From Pedobacter sp. FW305-3-2-15-E-R2A2 (GTDB lineage: Bacteria > Bacteroidota > Bacteroidia > Sphingobacteriales > Sphingobacteriaceae): DNA of 64,000 nt. A program made the translations under genes and the position numbers. Below, one piece after another: positions 17,441 to 26,622 of this stretch (the stretch's first letter is position 1; every line of letters begins with the position of its first letter). The stretch covers positions 7,502,001 to 7,566,000 of the forward strand of contig NZ_CP151803.1 in assembly GCF_038446955.1 (NCBI RefSeq). The letters are read 5' to 3'. Below the pieces are notes generated by a model, which had not been told where the DNA came from, ran no database searches, and was given only the letters and a program-made list of their open reading frames with translations.

Positions 17441-18262
17441 TTAGCTTGGTTTCCCTGGAAGATTTGCCAGTTTATACTTCAGCACCTCGTATTCCATTTC
17501 CAGATTCCGGAAGGCTTTAGTATTGACGGGATTTCCGTAATTATCTGCCATTTGTTTTAAATAATCGGCCTCCAGTACATCAAACCGCTGCTTTACCAGC
17601 GCATATTTCTGTTTCTCCTGCTGTTTTTCCTTACTTTCTACTTCCCCGTTCAAATTTCCAATATAAGCACTGTCTGAAATGGCCTTGCCATTGGCGGATT
17701 TAAAGCAGATATAGGCTTCTATCGGTTCCTCAACCCGCTGCTCGTACAAATCGATAAAATAACTCCCGGCATCTCTCCTGCAGGCATTAATCACAGACAT
17801 TGCCGTTTTTTCCAGCGGGTGATAAAGAAGAATCATCACCGTGTCGTTGTACTGACCACTCGGATCCCAGCTCACCAATACTCCTTTTTCCTTCTTTTCG
17901 ATTTTAAGATTATTTGCACCTGGTAAATTACCATTGCTGAGTATGACCTTACTGTAATCCACAGAAATATTTGGGTATTCCCCTTTTAAAGCATGTTTTT
18001 TAATATAAGAAGTCGCGAGGTTATGGGCATTTCGTACCGTTCCTCTTGCTTCCAGCTCAAAGCTGACATTGGTAAACTCAGAGATCCTGCTCACCATTTC
18101 CATCGTCACAGACATCGCCTGACGGTTGGCCAGCTGATTCCTGCTTGGTTTACCCGGATCGCCGATCATACGAACAACAGGCTGTCCGTTCAGCATGTAA
18201 AAAACCAGGTTGTGTAATTTTCCATTTAACGCCCCCAGAGGGCCATTTGGTGCTTTTGCCAT
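17441..18262 (-). CDS. DUF6266 family protein
   Basis: The 273-residue protein starts MAKAPNGPLGALNGKLHNLV and has VVRMIGDPGKPSRNQLANRQ, hallmarks of DUF6266. This family is frequent and multi-copy in Pedobacter and relatives and has no known function. There is no signal peptide. The middle carries a fibronectin-like beta pattern (KGVLVSWDPSGQYNDTVMIL), and the C-terminus is a charged helical segment. It has its own transcription unit, with no same-strand neighbour within 250 bases. Confidence 0.75.
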   Translation of the reverse strand: MAKAPNGPLGALNGKLHNLVFYMLNGQPVVRMIGDPGKPSRNQLANRQAMSVTMEMVSRISEFTNVSFELEARGTVRNAHNLATSYIKKHALKGEYPNISVDYSKVILSNGNLPGANNLKIEKKEKGVLVSWDPSGQYNDTVMILLYHPLEKTAMSVINACRRDAGSYFIDLYEQRVEEPIEAYICFKSANGKAISDSAYIGNLNGEVESKEKQQEKQKYALVKQRFDVLEADYLKQMADNYGNPVNTKAFRNLEMEYEVLKYKLANLPGKPS

Positions 18263-18630
18263 ATTTAACAGGTTAATTATTCAGTGAAATCAGTTAATAA
18301 GTTTTATATCAACAATACCAATATAAGCAATAAGTTTTATTAAAGTGAATAATAAGCGTACATCAAGTTACCAATTGCTTTTATTTTACAAATAATTTTC
18401 ATGTGAGAAGAACAAGGGTTGATGAGGCTACAGGCCCTCTTGGGCCCTAGCAACCTACCCTCAATAAAGAAGCAAAATAGAAGTAATTGGAAGCATAGTA
18501 ATAACGATGGTTAGTGCATGATGCTGCCTCCTGAAGCATAAGCTATAGATGGAAAGGTTAATCCACATAAATAATTCCTTATCTTTGATTCTTACGAACC
18601 GAGCGTGAGCGATAAATAGAAAATCTACAG
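18263..18630 (+). other. 368-base intergenic region with an S-box-like stem-loop at 18416-18455
   Basis: The region is AT-rich except for a structured patch. An outer stem GGTTG (18417-18421) / CAACC (18451-18455) encloses an inner hairpin GGCCC-TCTT-GGGCC (18433-18446). The order GAGG, then GGCCC, then CCCTAGCAACC recalls the 5' half of a SAM-I riboswitch, but the following P4 and closing P1 elements are not evident. The next gene (uvrB) is not a methionine gene. It may be a relic or an unrelated RNA. Confidence 0.3.
18580..18587 (+). promoter_or_regulatory. Bacteroidetes -7 element for uvrB
   Basis: TATCTTTG matches the TAnnTTTG -7 consensus of Bacteroidetes primary sigma factors and lies 43 bases before the uvrB start. 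The -33 element is weak. Confidence 0.5.
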
Positions 18631-20667
18631 ATGAAATTTCAACTTGTATCAGACTATAAGCCAACAGGAGACCAGCCCAGTGCCATCAAACAACTGGTAG
18701 AAGGGGTAAATAACGAAGAAAATTATCAGACATTGCTAGGCGTAACAGGCTCTGGTAAAACTTTTACCATAGCCAACGTTATTCAACAAACTCAAAAACC
18801 AACCTTAATTCTGAGTCATAATAAAACATTGGCGGCACAGCTTTACGGGGAGTTTAAACAGTTTTTTCCGGAAAATGCGGTCAACTATTTCGTTTCCTAT
18901 TACGATTATTATCAGCCTGAGGCATTTATGCCCAGTACGAATACCTATATAGAAAAAGACCTGAGCATCAACGAAGAAATCGAGAAGCTAAGACTACGCA
19001 CTACTTCGGCATTAATGTCCGGCCGTAGAGATGTCATTGTCGTTTCTTCCATTTCCTGCATCTATGGTATGGGAAATCCGGAAGATTTCTCCAGATCAGT
19101 TTTCCGTTTTGCGGTAGGTACCAGAATCTCCAGAAATAGCTTTTTACACAGTCTGGTAGAGATTTTATATGCCCGTACCATCAATGAATTTAAGCGGGGA
19201 ACATTCCGGGTTAAAGGAGATACCGTAGATATTTTTCCAGCTTACCTGGACAATGCCTACCGCATTTCTTTCTTTGGGGATGATATTGAAGAGTTAAGTG
19301 TAATCGATCCGGTAACCGGGAAAACCCTGGAGAAACTGGAAGATATGGCCATTTATCCGGCAAACTTGTTCGTGACACCAAAAGACCGTTTTACCTCTTC
19401 CATCTGGGGGATTCAGGAAGAACTGGAGATCCGCAAAAATCAATTGATTGGCGATCGACAGGTTCTGGAAGCCAAAAGATTGGAAGAAAGGGTGAACTTT
19501 GATATTGAAATGATGAAAGAACTGGGCTATTGCTCAGGAATTGAAAATTATTCCCGCTTCTTTGATGGCCGTTCTCCTGGAATGCGCCCCTTCTGTTTGC
19601 TGGATTATTTTCCAGACGATTACCTGATGGTGATCGATGAAAGCCACGTAACGGTACCTCAAATCCGCGCCATGTATGGTGGAGACAGGTCACGTAAAAT
19701 GTCCTTGGTAGAATATGGTTTCCGACTGCCTTCCGCATTGGACAACCGACCTTTAAATTTCGATGAATTCGAAAGCCTTGCGCCACAAACCATTTATGTA
19801 AGTGCAACTCCGGCGGATTATGAATTGCAGAAAACCGAAGGTGTGGTCATTGAACAGGTCATCCGGCCTACAGGTTTACTGGATCCGCTGATTGAAATCA
19901 GACCTGCCGTAAACCAGGTGGATGATTTGCTGGATCAGATTGATAAAACAATCAAAATGGGCGATAGGATCCTGGTGACTACACTGACCAAAAGAATGGC
20001 AGAGGAACTCGCAAAATATATGGACCGCCTAAACATAAAATGTCGCTACATTCACTCTGAGGTGAAAACGCTGGAAAGGGTGGAAATCCTCCGTGGACTT
20101 CGCCTGGGTGAATTTGATGTGTTGATCGGGATCAACTTACTAAGGGAAGGACTGGATTTACCGGAAGTTTCACTGGTAGCAATTTTGGATGCAGATAAAG
20201 AAGGATTCCTTCGTTCAGACCGGGCGCTGATTCAGACGATCGGAAGGGCTGCCAGGAACGACAGGGGAAGAGTAATCATGTATGCTGACAACATCACGGA
20301 CTCGATGGAGAGAACAATTTCTGAAACCAACAGACGCCGCGCCCGACAAATTGAATACAATTTAGAGCATGGCATCACACCTAAAACAGTGGGCAAGAGC
20401 AGGGAAGCGATATTGGAACAGACTTCAGTATTGGATTTCTCTGGTAATGCGGCAAGAGCCAAGGCTTATGTAGAGGTGGATGAAGTAAGTATGGCTGCAG
20501 ATCCTATTGTGCAGTTCATGACGAAGCCCGAAATGCAGAAGTCAATTGATAAAACACGTAAGGACATGGCAAAGGCGGCAAAAGAAATGGATTTCCTAAT
20601 GGCGGCAAGATTACGTGATGAAATGTTTGCCATGGAAAAAGTATTTGAAGAAAGATTTAGTAAATAA
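18631..20667 (+). CDS. uvrB: Excinuclease ABC subunit B
   Basis: Damage-recognition helicase of nucleotide excision repair. The 678 residues match the family. It has Walker A GVTGSGKT at residues 37-44 and the beta-hairpin region YYDYYQPEAFMPSTNTYIEK. A helicase C-terminal half contains LLREGLDLPEVSLVAILDAD and the QTIGRAARN motif VI. A C-terminal UVR domain (MAKAAKEMDFLMAARLRDEM) binds UvrC. It is immediately followed by ywbE, whose start codon lies one base after the uvrB stop. Confidence 0.97.
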   Translation: MKFQLVSDYKPTGDQPSAIKQLVEGVNNEENYQTLLGVTGSGKTFTIANVIQQTQKPTLILSHNKTLAAQLYGEFKQFFPENAVNYFVSYYDYYQPEAFMPSTNTYIEKDLSINEEIEKLRLRTTSALMSGRRDVIVVSSISCIYGMGNPEDFSRSVFRFAVGTRISRNSFLHSLVEILYARTINEFKRGTFRVKGDTVDIFPAYLDNAYRISFFGDDIEELSVIDPVTGKTLEKLEDMAIYPANLFVTPKDRFTSSIWGIQEELEIRKNQLIGDRQVLEAKRLEERVNFDIEMMKELGYCSGIENYSRFFDGRSPGMRPFCLLDYFPDDYLMVIDESHVTVPQIRAMYGGDRSRKMSLVEYGFRLPSALDNRPLNFDEFESLAPQTIYVSATPADYELQKTEGVVIEQVIRPTGLLDPLIEIRPAVNQVDDLLDQIDKTIKMGDRILVTTLTKRMAEELAKYMDRLNIKCRYIHSEVKTLERVEILRGLRLGEFDVLIGINLLREGLDLPEVSLVAILDADKEGFLRSDRALIQTIGRAARNDRGRVIMYADNITDSMERTISETNRRRARQIEYNLEHGITPKTVGKSREAILEQTSVLDFSGNAARAKAYVEVDEVSMAADPIVQFMTKPEMQKSIDKTRKDMAKAAKEMDFLMAARLRDEMFAMEKVFEERFSK

Positions 20668-20668
20668 G

Positions 20669-20866
20669 ATGGACGGAAAGAATAGAAAAGACATTTACCC
20701 GGGATTAGAAGTAGACATCATCCTGAAAAAAGACCAGAGAAGCGGAAAGTTAACAAGAGGCATCGTTGCCAATTTGCTCACTTCTTCTGCTTTTCATTCC
20801 AGAGGAATTAAAGTTCGCCTGGAAGATGGTCAGGTAGGGCGTGTGGCTGAAATTGTAGAAGATTAA
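20669..20866 (+). CDS. ywbE: YwbE family protein
   Basis: The 65-residue protein (MDGKNRKDIYPGLEVDII onward) has the compact KOW-like YwbE pattern: PG-x-x-V-x-I-x-x-KxDQRSG-x-L-T-x-G-x-V, then SxxHxRGIKVRLExGxVGRV. The function of YwbE is unknown. The ATG chosen follows the uvrB stop by one base; an earlier in-frame start would lie inside uvrB and is unnecessary. Coupled translation with uvrB is likely. Confidence 0.85.
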   Translation: MDGKNRKDIYPGLEVDIILKKDQRSGKLTRGIVANLLTSSAFHSRGIKVRLEDGQVGRVAEIVED

Positions 20867-20932
20867 TACCAGGTATGTAATCAAAATGCAATAATCAGAA
20901 GGGGTTTGTAATAATGAAAATCTAATTCCGTC

Positions 20933-20940
20933 TATATTTG
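20933..20940 (+). promoter_or_regulatory. Bacteroidetes -7 element for the DUF4834 gene
   Basis: TATATTTG matches TAnnTTTG exactly, 19 bases before the DUF4834 start. A TTTG lies upstream at 20905-20908, slightly farther away than an ideal -33 element. Confidence 0.55.
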
Positions 20941-20959
20941 TAAACATTAAATTAACAAA

Positions 20960-21208
20960 ATGGCATTTTTAAAATTTCTTTTTATCGCTTTTTTAGTACT
21001 CTATATCCTTCGGTTGATTTTCCGTCTGATATTTCCAATGGTACTAAAAAATATGTTTAGCAAGGTTCAGCAACAAGCTGAAAACCAGTCGAGACAACGC
21101 AACAGCAGACCTGAAGGAGCTATTTCTATTGATTATATGCCTCCCCAGCCTAAAGGCGGGAGAACAGATAAACTAGGCGATTTCGTAGACTATGAAGAGG
21201 TAAAATAA
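20960..21208 (+). CDS. DUF4834 small membrane protein
   Basis: The 82-residue protein has one or two N-terminal membrane helices (FLKFLFIAFLVLYILRLIFR). A polar tail ends in PPQPKGGRTDKLGDFVDYEE, the conserved DUF4834 C-terminus. This Bacteroidetes family is commonly encoded just upstream of a YfhO-type membrane protein, as here (88 bases downstream). Its function is unknown. It is an inner-membrane protein with the tail presumably in the cytoplasm. Confidence 0.8.
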   Translation: MAFLKFLFIAFLVLYILRLIFRLIFPMVLKNMFSKVQQQAENQSRQRNSRPEGAISIDYMPPQPKGGRTDKLGDFVDYEEVK

Positions 21209-21259
21209 AGGTATTTTATTCTTATCGATAAATTTACTTCCTAATCTGTATCAATTTTA

Positions 21260-21267
21260 TATTTTTG
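21260..21267 (+). promoter_or_regulatory. Bacteroidetes -7 element for the YfhO-family gene
   Basis: TATTTTTG fits TAnnTTTG and lies 28 bases before the ATG at 21296, giving a short leader. Confidence 0.45.
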
Positions 21268-21295
21268 GGGTTAGTTTAATCTTAAACAAACCTTA

Positions 21296-23779
21296 ATGAA
21301 TAATTGGTTAAAAGCGAATGGCATACACCTGGCCATCATTGGATTTTTTGTTATCATCTGTTTTGTCTATTTCAGTCCCGTATTGCAAGGAAAAGCTCCT
21401 GCGCAAAGTGACGTTATACAGGCAAAGGCCACTGCCAAAGAAATCATGGATTATAAGGCTAAAGATGGCAAAGGGCCACTTTGGACGAACCAGATGTTTG
21501 GAGGTATGCCCGCTTATCAGATTTGGGTACAACACCCGCTCAATGGAGCAACTTATGTGATCTCTTTCATAAAAGCGATCTTTCCTGATCCTGTAGATGC
21601 AGTTTTATTGTACCTGGTAGGTGCGTATCTGCTCTTTTGCGTACTAAGGGTAAACCCCTGGCTCGCTGCAGCAGGAGCAATAGCTTTCGCTTTTACTTCC
21701 TATAATTTTATCATTATCGCCGCAGGGCATAGCAATAAGGCATTAGCCATTGCTTTCTGTGCGCCAATCATCGCGGGGGTCATCCTAACCCTCAGGGGTA
21801 AATACTGGTTGGGAGGAAGCTTAACGGCTTTATTCCTGGCTTTAGAAATCAGGGCGAATCACATTCAGATGACCTATTATCTGATGATTGCACTGTTGAT
21901 CTTTATCGGTATTGAAGTATACCATGCGGTTAAAGAGAAAAAAACAGCAGCTTTTGGAAAAGCGCTGAGCTTCCTTGCCGTTGCCATGGTTTTGGCTTTT
22001 ATGGTCAATGCCGGAAAATTATGGACAACTTACGAGTATGGTAAGGAGTCTAACCGAGGTAAATCTAATTTAACAACAGATAAGGCAGAAGAGAAAAACG
22101 GTTTGTCAAAAGAGTATGCTTATGGCTGGAGTCAGGGTGTAGGAGAGAGTTTTACCTTCCTTATTCCAAACCTTTATGGTGGACCAACAAGCATAGACGA
22201 ATTGGTGAAACCAGAGAGCCATACGTATAAAGCGTTACAGGGAATTACAGGTGGAGATCCAACCCAGGCCATTCAACAACTGGCAGGTCAGGTTGGTTTG
22301 CAACAATATTGGGGTGAGAAACCAGGTACTTCAGGCCCTTATTATTTTGGTGCAATCATCTGTTTCTTGTTCGTATTCGGTCTGTTGATCGTTAGAAGCA
22401 GAATCAAATGGTGGATCTTAAGTACAACGATCTTGTTTATGTTGTTGTCTTTCGGAAGGAACTTCCCGATGATTTCAGATCTTTTCTTCGAGTATTTCCC
22501 AATGTACAACAAGTTCAGAGCGGTAGAATCAATTCTGGCATTGGTTGGATTAATGGTGCCGGTTCTGGCTGTCCTTGCGATAAAAGAAGCACAGGAAGGT
22601 ACTTATGATCAAAAAACACTCGTTAAAAAGTTAACTATTGCTGCCGGAATCACTGGTGGTTTCAGTTTATTAGTAGCGATTATGCCTACGGCATTCTTTA
22701 GCTTCACCGCAGAGAATCACCCACAAATGATTCAGGCATTGACACAGATGCTGGAAAACAATAGCGGAATCGCACAGAATATTGCCAGTGCATTGGTTTC
22801 TGACCGCGCAGACATCGCCCGTGCGGATGCTTTACGCTCTTTATTGTTTATCGTGATTGGTTATGGCCTGGTTTGGGCTTTCTTAAATAAGAAACTGAAC
22901 GTACAAACGGCAGTGATTTTACTTGGAGTTGCCATCATGGTCGACATGTGGCAGGTGGATCGCCGTTATTTAAATAACAGCAATTTTGCCAGCAAAAGTG
23001 ATGTTAATAATCATTTTCAGCCACGTGATGTGGATACCTTTATTATGGCGGATAAAGATCCGGATTATAGGGTGTTGGATTTAAGTATCTCTACTTTCCA
23101 GGATGCAAGTGCTTCTCAATTCCACAAAACAGTGGGTGGTTACCATGCTGCTAAGCTGAAACGTTATCAGGAACTAATTGATAACCAATTCTCAAAAAGC
23201 ATTAATCAGGATGTGTTGGATATGTTGAATACGAAATATCTGATCACACAGGATCCTAAAAACGGATCTTATAAAATGCAACGCAACCCGACTGCAGCAG
23301 GACATGCCTGGATCGTTCAGAATATTCAGTTCGCAAAGGATGCGGATGAAGAAATGAAAGCGATCAGTAGCTTTGACCCTAAAAAGGAAGCGATTGTAGA
23401 CATTAGGTATAAATCTTTAATTGATACCAGAAGTGTTGGTGCAGATCCAACTGCATTCATTAAACTGGATAGTTACCACCCGGATCATTTGGTGTATTCT
23501 TACAGCGCGCCCAGAGATATCATTGCGGTGTTCTCTGAGATCTATTACGACAAAGGTTGGAACATGTATGTGGACGGCGAATTGAAGCCTTATTTCAGAG
23601 CTGATTACGTGTTACGTGCAGCTCAGCTGAAAGCTGGAAATCATAAAGTAGAGTTCAAGTTTGAGCCGGTTTCCTACTATATGGGTGAAAAAATATCCTT
23701 AGCAGGTTCTATCCTGTTACTTGCAGGTTTAGGATTCGCATTTTATTCAGAAAGCAAACAAAAGAAGAAGGCAGCTTAA
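21296..23779 (+). CDS. YfhO-family multi-pass membrane protein (GT-C-like)
   Basis: The 827-residue protein has about 12 membrane helices and large extracytoplasmic loops. Features include the early motif PVLQGKAPAQSDVIQ, then GPLWTNQMFGGMPAYQIW in the first loop, and a C-terminal beta domain (DIIAVFSEIYYDKGWNMYVDGEL) with a final helix before KKKAA. This is typical of the Bacteroidetes YfhO family, related to GT-C glycosyltransferases that glycosylate lipoteichoic acid in Bacillus. The donor and acceptor here are unknown. It is followed by a strong bidirectional terminator. Confidence 0.88.
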   Translation: MNNWLKANGIHLAIIGFFVIICFVYFSPVLQGKAPAQSDVIQAKATAKEIMDYKAKDGKGPLWTNQMFGGMPAYQIWVQHPLNGATYVISFIKAIFPDPVDAVLLYLVGAYLLFCVLRVNPWLAAAGAIAFAFTSYNFIIIAAGHSNKALAIAFCAPIIAGVILTLRGKYWLGGSLTALFLALEIRANHIQMTYYLMIALLIFIGIEVYHAVKEKKTAAFGKALSFLAVAMVLAFMVNAGKLWTTYEYGKESNRGKSNLTTDKAEEKNGLSKEYAYGWSQGVGESFTFLIPNLYGGPTSIDELVKPESHTYKALQGITGGDPTQAIQQLAGQVGLQQYWGEKPGTSGPYYFGAIICFLFVFGLLIVRSRIKWWILSTTILFMLLSFGRNFPMISDLFFEYFPMYNKFRAVESILALVGLMVPVLAVLAIKEAQEGTYDQKTLVKKLTIAAGITGGFSLLVAIMPTAFFSFTAENHPQMIQALTQMLENNSGIAQNIASALVSDRADIARADALRSLLFIVIGYGLVWAFLNKKLNVQTAVILLGVAIMVDMWQVDRRYLNNSNFASKSDVNNHFQPRDVDTFIMADKDPDYRVLDLSISTFQDASASQFHKTVGGYHAAKLKRYQELIDNQFSKSINQDVLDMLNTKYLITQDPKNGSYKMQRNPTAAGHAWIVQNIQFAKDADEEMKAISSFDPKKEAIVDIRYKSLIDTRSVGADPTAFIKLDSYHPDHLVYSYSAPRDIIAVFSEIYYDKGWNMYVDGELKPYFRADYVLRAAQLKAGNHKVEFKFEPVSYYMGEKISLAGSILLLAGLGFAFYSESKQKKKAA

Positions 23780-23797
23780 GCTCATTCTTAAAAAAAG

Positions 23798-23832
23798 AAA
23801 AGCCCGATACCTAAAAAGTATCGGGCTTTTTT
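23798..23832. terminator. Bidirectional rho-independent terminator
   Basis: AAAAGCCCGATAC and GTATCGGGCTTTT form a 13-bp perfect stem around a 7-base loop. A-rich on the left and T-rich on the right, it can end transcription in either direction. It follows the YfhO gene by about 20 bases. Confidence 0.9.
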
Positions 23833-23943
23833 ATGGCCCGAGCGGGGCTCATCATAAAGAATCACCGGGTTTTTTCAAAAAACAGACTGTACGCCAAAAT
23901 CGCTTAATAGTTAGGTAAAAAAAGAAGCGCTTAAAATGATTTG

Positions 23944-24078
23944 ATGATTAATTTTAGAAGCAAAACCAGAACTGAATTTTTGCAGGAGTCTGTATGGTAT
24001 GGTCCTGAAATTGATGGCCCTGAAAACAGGCGCTGGAAAATGATACCACTGGAATGGCAGGAGTTGAATAAACAATAA
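23944..24078 (+). CDS. Small hypothetical ORF upstream of the hexosaminidase
   Basis: A 44-codon ORF (MINFRSKTRTEFLQESVW, ending WQELNKQ) ends 9 bases before the GH20 gene. Its composition is protein-like (Trp, Glu, Arg), with no low complexity. It may be a real small protein or a degenerated 3' fragment of a larger gene. No homologue is recognised. The close spacing suggests co-transcription with the hexosaminidase gene. Confidence 0.3.
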   Translation: MINFRSKTRTEFLQESVWYGPEIDGPENRRWKMIPLEWQELNKQ

Positions 24079-24087
24079 CGCGTAGAT

Positions 24088-25995
24088 ATGAGAAAGAATA
24101 TACTATTGGCAAGCCTGATTTTCCTGGCTACTGTATTGACATTAGCGATACCAGTTGTTGGTTTGGCTTCCACAAACGAAGCTAAGCCAACAAATCCGGA
24201 CTTGATTCCTTTACCTGTCAAAGTAGAGAACCGGGCAGGTGTTTTCAAATTGAAAAGTAGTACCAGGTTGATTTCAGCGGATGCCTATAAGGATATCACG
24301 GAATTATTTGCTGCCATGGTAAAAATGCCGACAGGGTATTCCCTGCTCCGCTCTGGCCAGGGAAAAGATGGCATTCATTTTAATATCAACAGCACTTATA
24401 ATAAACTGATCGGCGAAGAAGGATATGTGCTGGATGTGAAACCTTCGGGAGTTAACATTCAGGCAAATAAACCAGCTGGGCTTTTTTATGGCATACAGAC
24501 CCTGATGCAGTTGCTGCCCAGAACAATTGAAAGTTCGGCAAAAGTTAATGATCAAAACTGGACGATACCTTGTGTGAAAATTACCGATTATCCAAGATTT
24601 GCCTGGAGAGGGTTGATGCTGGATGTAAGTCGCCATTTCTTTCCAAAGGAGCTGGTTAAAAAGTACATCAATCAGCTCGCAAAGTATAAAATGAATGTTT
24701 TTCACTGGCACCTGACCGACGATCAGGGATGGCGTATAGAAATCAAGAGCCTGCCTAAACTCACTAGTGTGGGGGCATGGAGAGCGCCGCGAATGGGGCT
24801 ATGGTGGAGCCGGAAACCTCAGGCAGCTGGTGAAATTGCCAGCTATGGAGGGTATTATACTCAGGAAGAGGTTAAAGAAATTGTCGCTTATGCGAGTAAG
24901 CGGTTTGTGACGATATTACCTGAAATTGATGTACCCGGACATAGCCTCGCTGCCCTGGCAGCTTATCCTGAATTGTCATGTAGCGGAGGCCCGTTTAGCG
25001 TAAATGTTGGCAATAACTTTCCTGAGAAGAAAGAGAATGCGCTATGCCCGGGAAATGAGCAGAGCTTTGAATTTATGGATAAAGTAATCGGAGAGGTCGC
25101 TGCACTCTTTCCGGGCCGGTATATCCATATTGGAGGAGATGAATGTGATAAAGGGGCTTGGAAAGACTGTGTGAAGTGTAAAAAGAGAATGGAAGTCGAA
25201 AAGCTTAAATCGGTGGAGGAACTGCAGAGTTATTTCATCAAGCGCATGGAAAAGATGGTTCAGGCCAGAGGTAAAAAACTAATGGGTTGGGATGAGATTC
25301 TGGAAGGCGGTCTGGCTCCTGAAGCAACTGTAATGTCCTGGAGGGGAATGAAGGGAGGGATTGATGCAGCTAAGATGAATCACCATGTGGTCATGACTCC
25401 CACCGATAATTGTTACCTGGATCTTTACCAGGGAGACCCCGCTGTTGAACCACCTACTTACTCGATGCTTACACTGCGCAATTGCTATAATTTTGATCCT
25501 GTTCCAAAAGAAGTGCTGAACCCTGCATTGATTCTGGGAGGGCAAGGTAGTCTTTGGACAGAGTCTGTTCCCAGTTATCGCCATGCAGAGTATATGACCT
25601 GGCCCCGGGCATTTGCTTTAGCAGAAGCATTATGGTCGCCAAAAGAACTAAAAAACTGGGAGAATTTTATTCCGAGAATGGAAGGTCATATGGCACGTTA
25701 TGACTTTTCAAACACGAACTATGCAAGGAGTATATACGATCCTGTGATCAGGCCTGTTAAAGACAGCGTCAATAAAACTTTTCAAATTGCATTGGATACG
25801 GAGTTGAAAAACCTGGAGGTGTATTATACTTTCGACGGCACCTACCCGGATAAATTTTCAGCCGCATATAAAGCACCATTAAGCATTCCTTTGGGAGCAG
25901 ATTTGTTCCGGGTTTTAACTTACAGAAATGGAAAGCCCATTGGAAAAATGATCTCGGTAAGCATTCCGGATCTGGAAAAACGCCTGGAAAAATAG
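24088..25995 (+). CDS. Secreted beta-N-acetylhexosaminidase, GH20
   Basis: The 635-residue protein starts with a signal peptide (MRKNILLASLIFLATVLTLA). It continues with a GH20 N-terminal domain (GEEGYVLDVKPSGVNIQANK, GLFYGIQTLMQLLP) and a TIM-barrel catalytic domain with FHWHLTDDQGWRIEI and the catalytic pair Asp351-Glu352 in HIGGDECDKGAW. A C-terminal domain with a chitobiase-like beta fold follows (LEVYYTFDGTYPDK). It cleaves terminal GlcNAc or GalNAc from glycans in the periplasm or outside the cell by substrate-assisted catalysis. It is isolated from the fucosidase locus. Confidence 0.93.
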   Translation: MRKNILLASLIFLATVLTLAIPVVGLASTNEAKPTNPDLIPLPVKVENRAGVFKLKSSTRLISADAYKDITELFAAMVKMPTGYSLLRSGQGKDGIHFNINSTYNKLIGEEGYVLDVKPSGVNIQANKPAGLFYGIQTLMQLLPRTIESSAKVNDQNWTIPCVKITDYPRFAWRGLMLDVSRHFFPKELVKKYINQLAKYKMNVFHWHLTDDQGWRIEIKSLPKLTSVGAWRAPRMGLWWSRKPQAAGEIASYGGYYTQEEVKEIVAYASKRFVTILPEIDVPGHSLAALAAYPELSCSGGPFSVNVGNNFPEKKENALCPGNEQSFEFMDKVIGEVAALFPGRYIHIGGDECDKGAWKDCVKCKKRMEVEKLKSVEELQSYFIKRMEKMVQARGKKLMGWDEILEGGLAPEATVMSWRGMKGGIDAAKMNHHVVMTPTDNCYLDLYQGDPAVEPPTYSMLTLRNCYNFDPVPKEVLNPALILGGQGSLWTESVPSYRHAEYMTWPRAFALAEALWSPKELKNWENFIPRMEGHMARYDFSNTNYARSIYDPVIRPVKDSVNKTFQIALDTELKNLEVYYTFDGTYPDKFSAAYKAPLSIPLGADLFRVLTYRNGKPIGKMISVSIPDLEKRLEK

Positions 25996-26158
25996 TTGTT
26001 CTTATCTTGATGAAAAAGACATTTTATACGGGCATTGCATTTGTTGATGAGAAACAGGTTTGTGCTGATCAGGTTAGCGTACGTCCTCTTATTTGCGAAA
26101 AAGGTTTGTTTGTCTGATATTGTAGTTTAATTGATAAACTTAAAGATAAAAAGAACAA

Positions 26159-26365
26159 ATGGATTGGAAATACTTTCTTGGTGGGTTGGGCCTCTTCCTG
26201 ATCGCTTATTTTTTGTACAGAGCAATTGAAGGACTGAGGCTTTCTAACAGAACAGCTGTGAAATCTTTTGTGGCAAGGGAGTATGTTGCGACCTGGGCTT
26301 TTATCATTTTATGTGTGGTAATGGGGGTATCAGCTATCGTTATGTCTTTCGGGATAAATATTTAA
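26159..26365 (+). CDS. Small two-helix membrane protein
   Basis: The 68-residue product has two hydrophobic helices (YFLGGLGLFLIAYFLYRAI and WAFIILCVVMGVSAIVMSFG) joined by a basic linker. It is not recognised as a named family. The ATG follows an A-rich stretch, and a TTTG-containing region lies upstream. It is probably an inner-membrane protein of unknown function. Confidence 0.55.
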   Translation: MDWKYFLGGLGLFLIAYFLYRAIEGLRLSNRTAVKSFVAREYVATWAFIILCVVMGVSAIVMSFGINI

Positions 26366-26607
26366 TTATGCATTTAGAGTTAGATCTGATTGTTGCTATT
26401 TACCTGAGCGATACTGGCACTACTTTGATGGCAAAAACCAATAATTTCCACGCCGGTGGAATTGCTTTAACTGGGCTGTGGCTCCGCCAGGTTAACTGGA
26501 GGCACTTTGAAATACCCTGAGCTGAGTAGCTTTACTTTTGGTTAATAGGAAATAAAAATTTTAGGAAAGTATTTTTTAAAATAATACAAGTTAAATAAGT
26601 GTGATGT

Positions 26608-26615
26608 TATCTTTG
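26608..26615 (+). promoter_or_regulatory. Bacteroidetes -7 element at the start of the Rhs region
   Basis: TATCTTTG fits TAnnTTTG and lies only 7 bases before the ATG at 26623, so the message would have a very short or no leader. It may drive 26623, 27699 and the Rhs gene together. Confidence 0.5.
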
Positions 26616-26622
26616 TTGCAGA

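Noticed and set aside
26368..26520. 50-codon plus frame beginning MHLELDLIVAIYLS
   Set aside because: It has no recognisable family and weak context, and it follows the small membrane protein without clear coupling. Could be chance.
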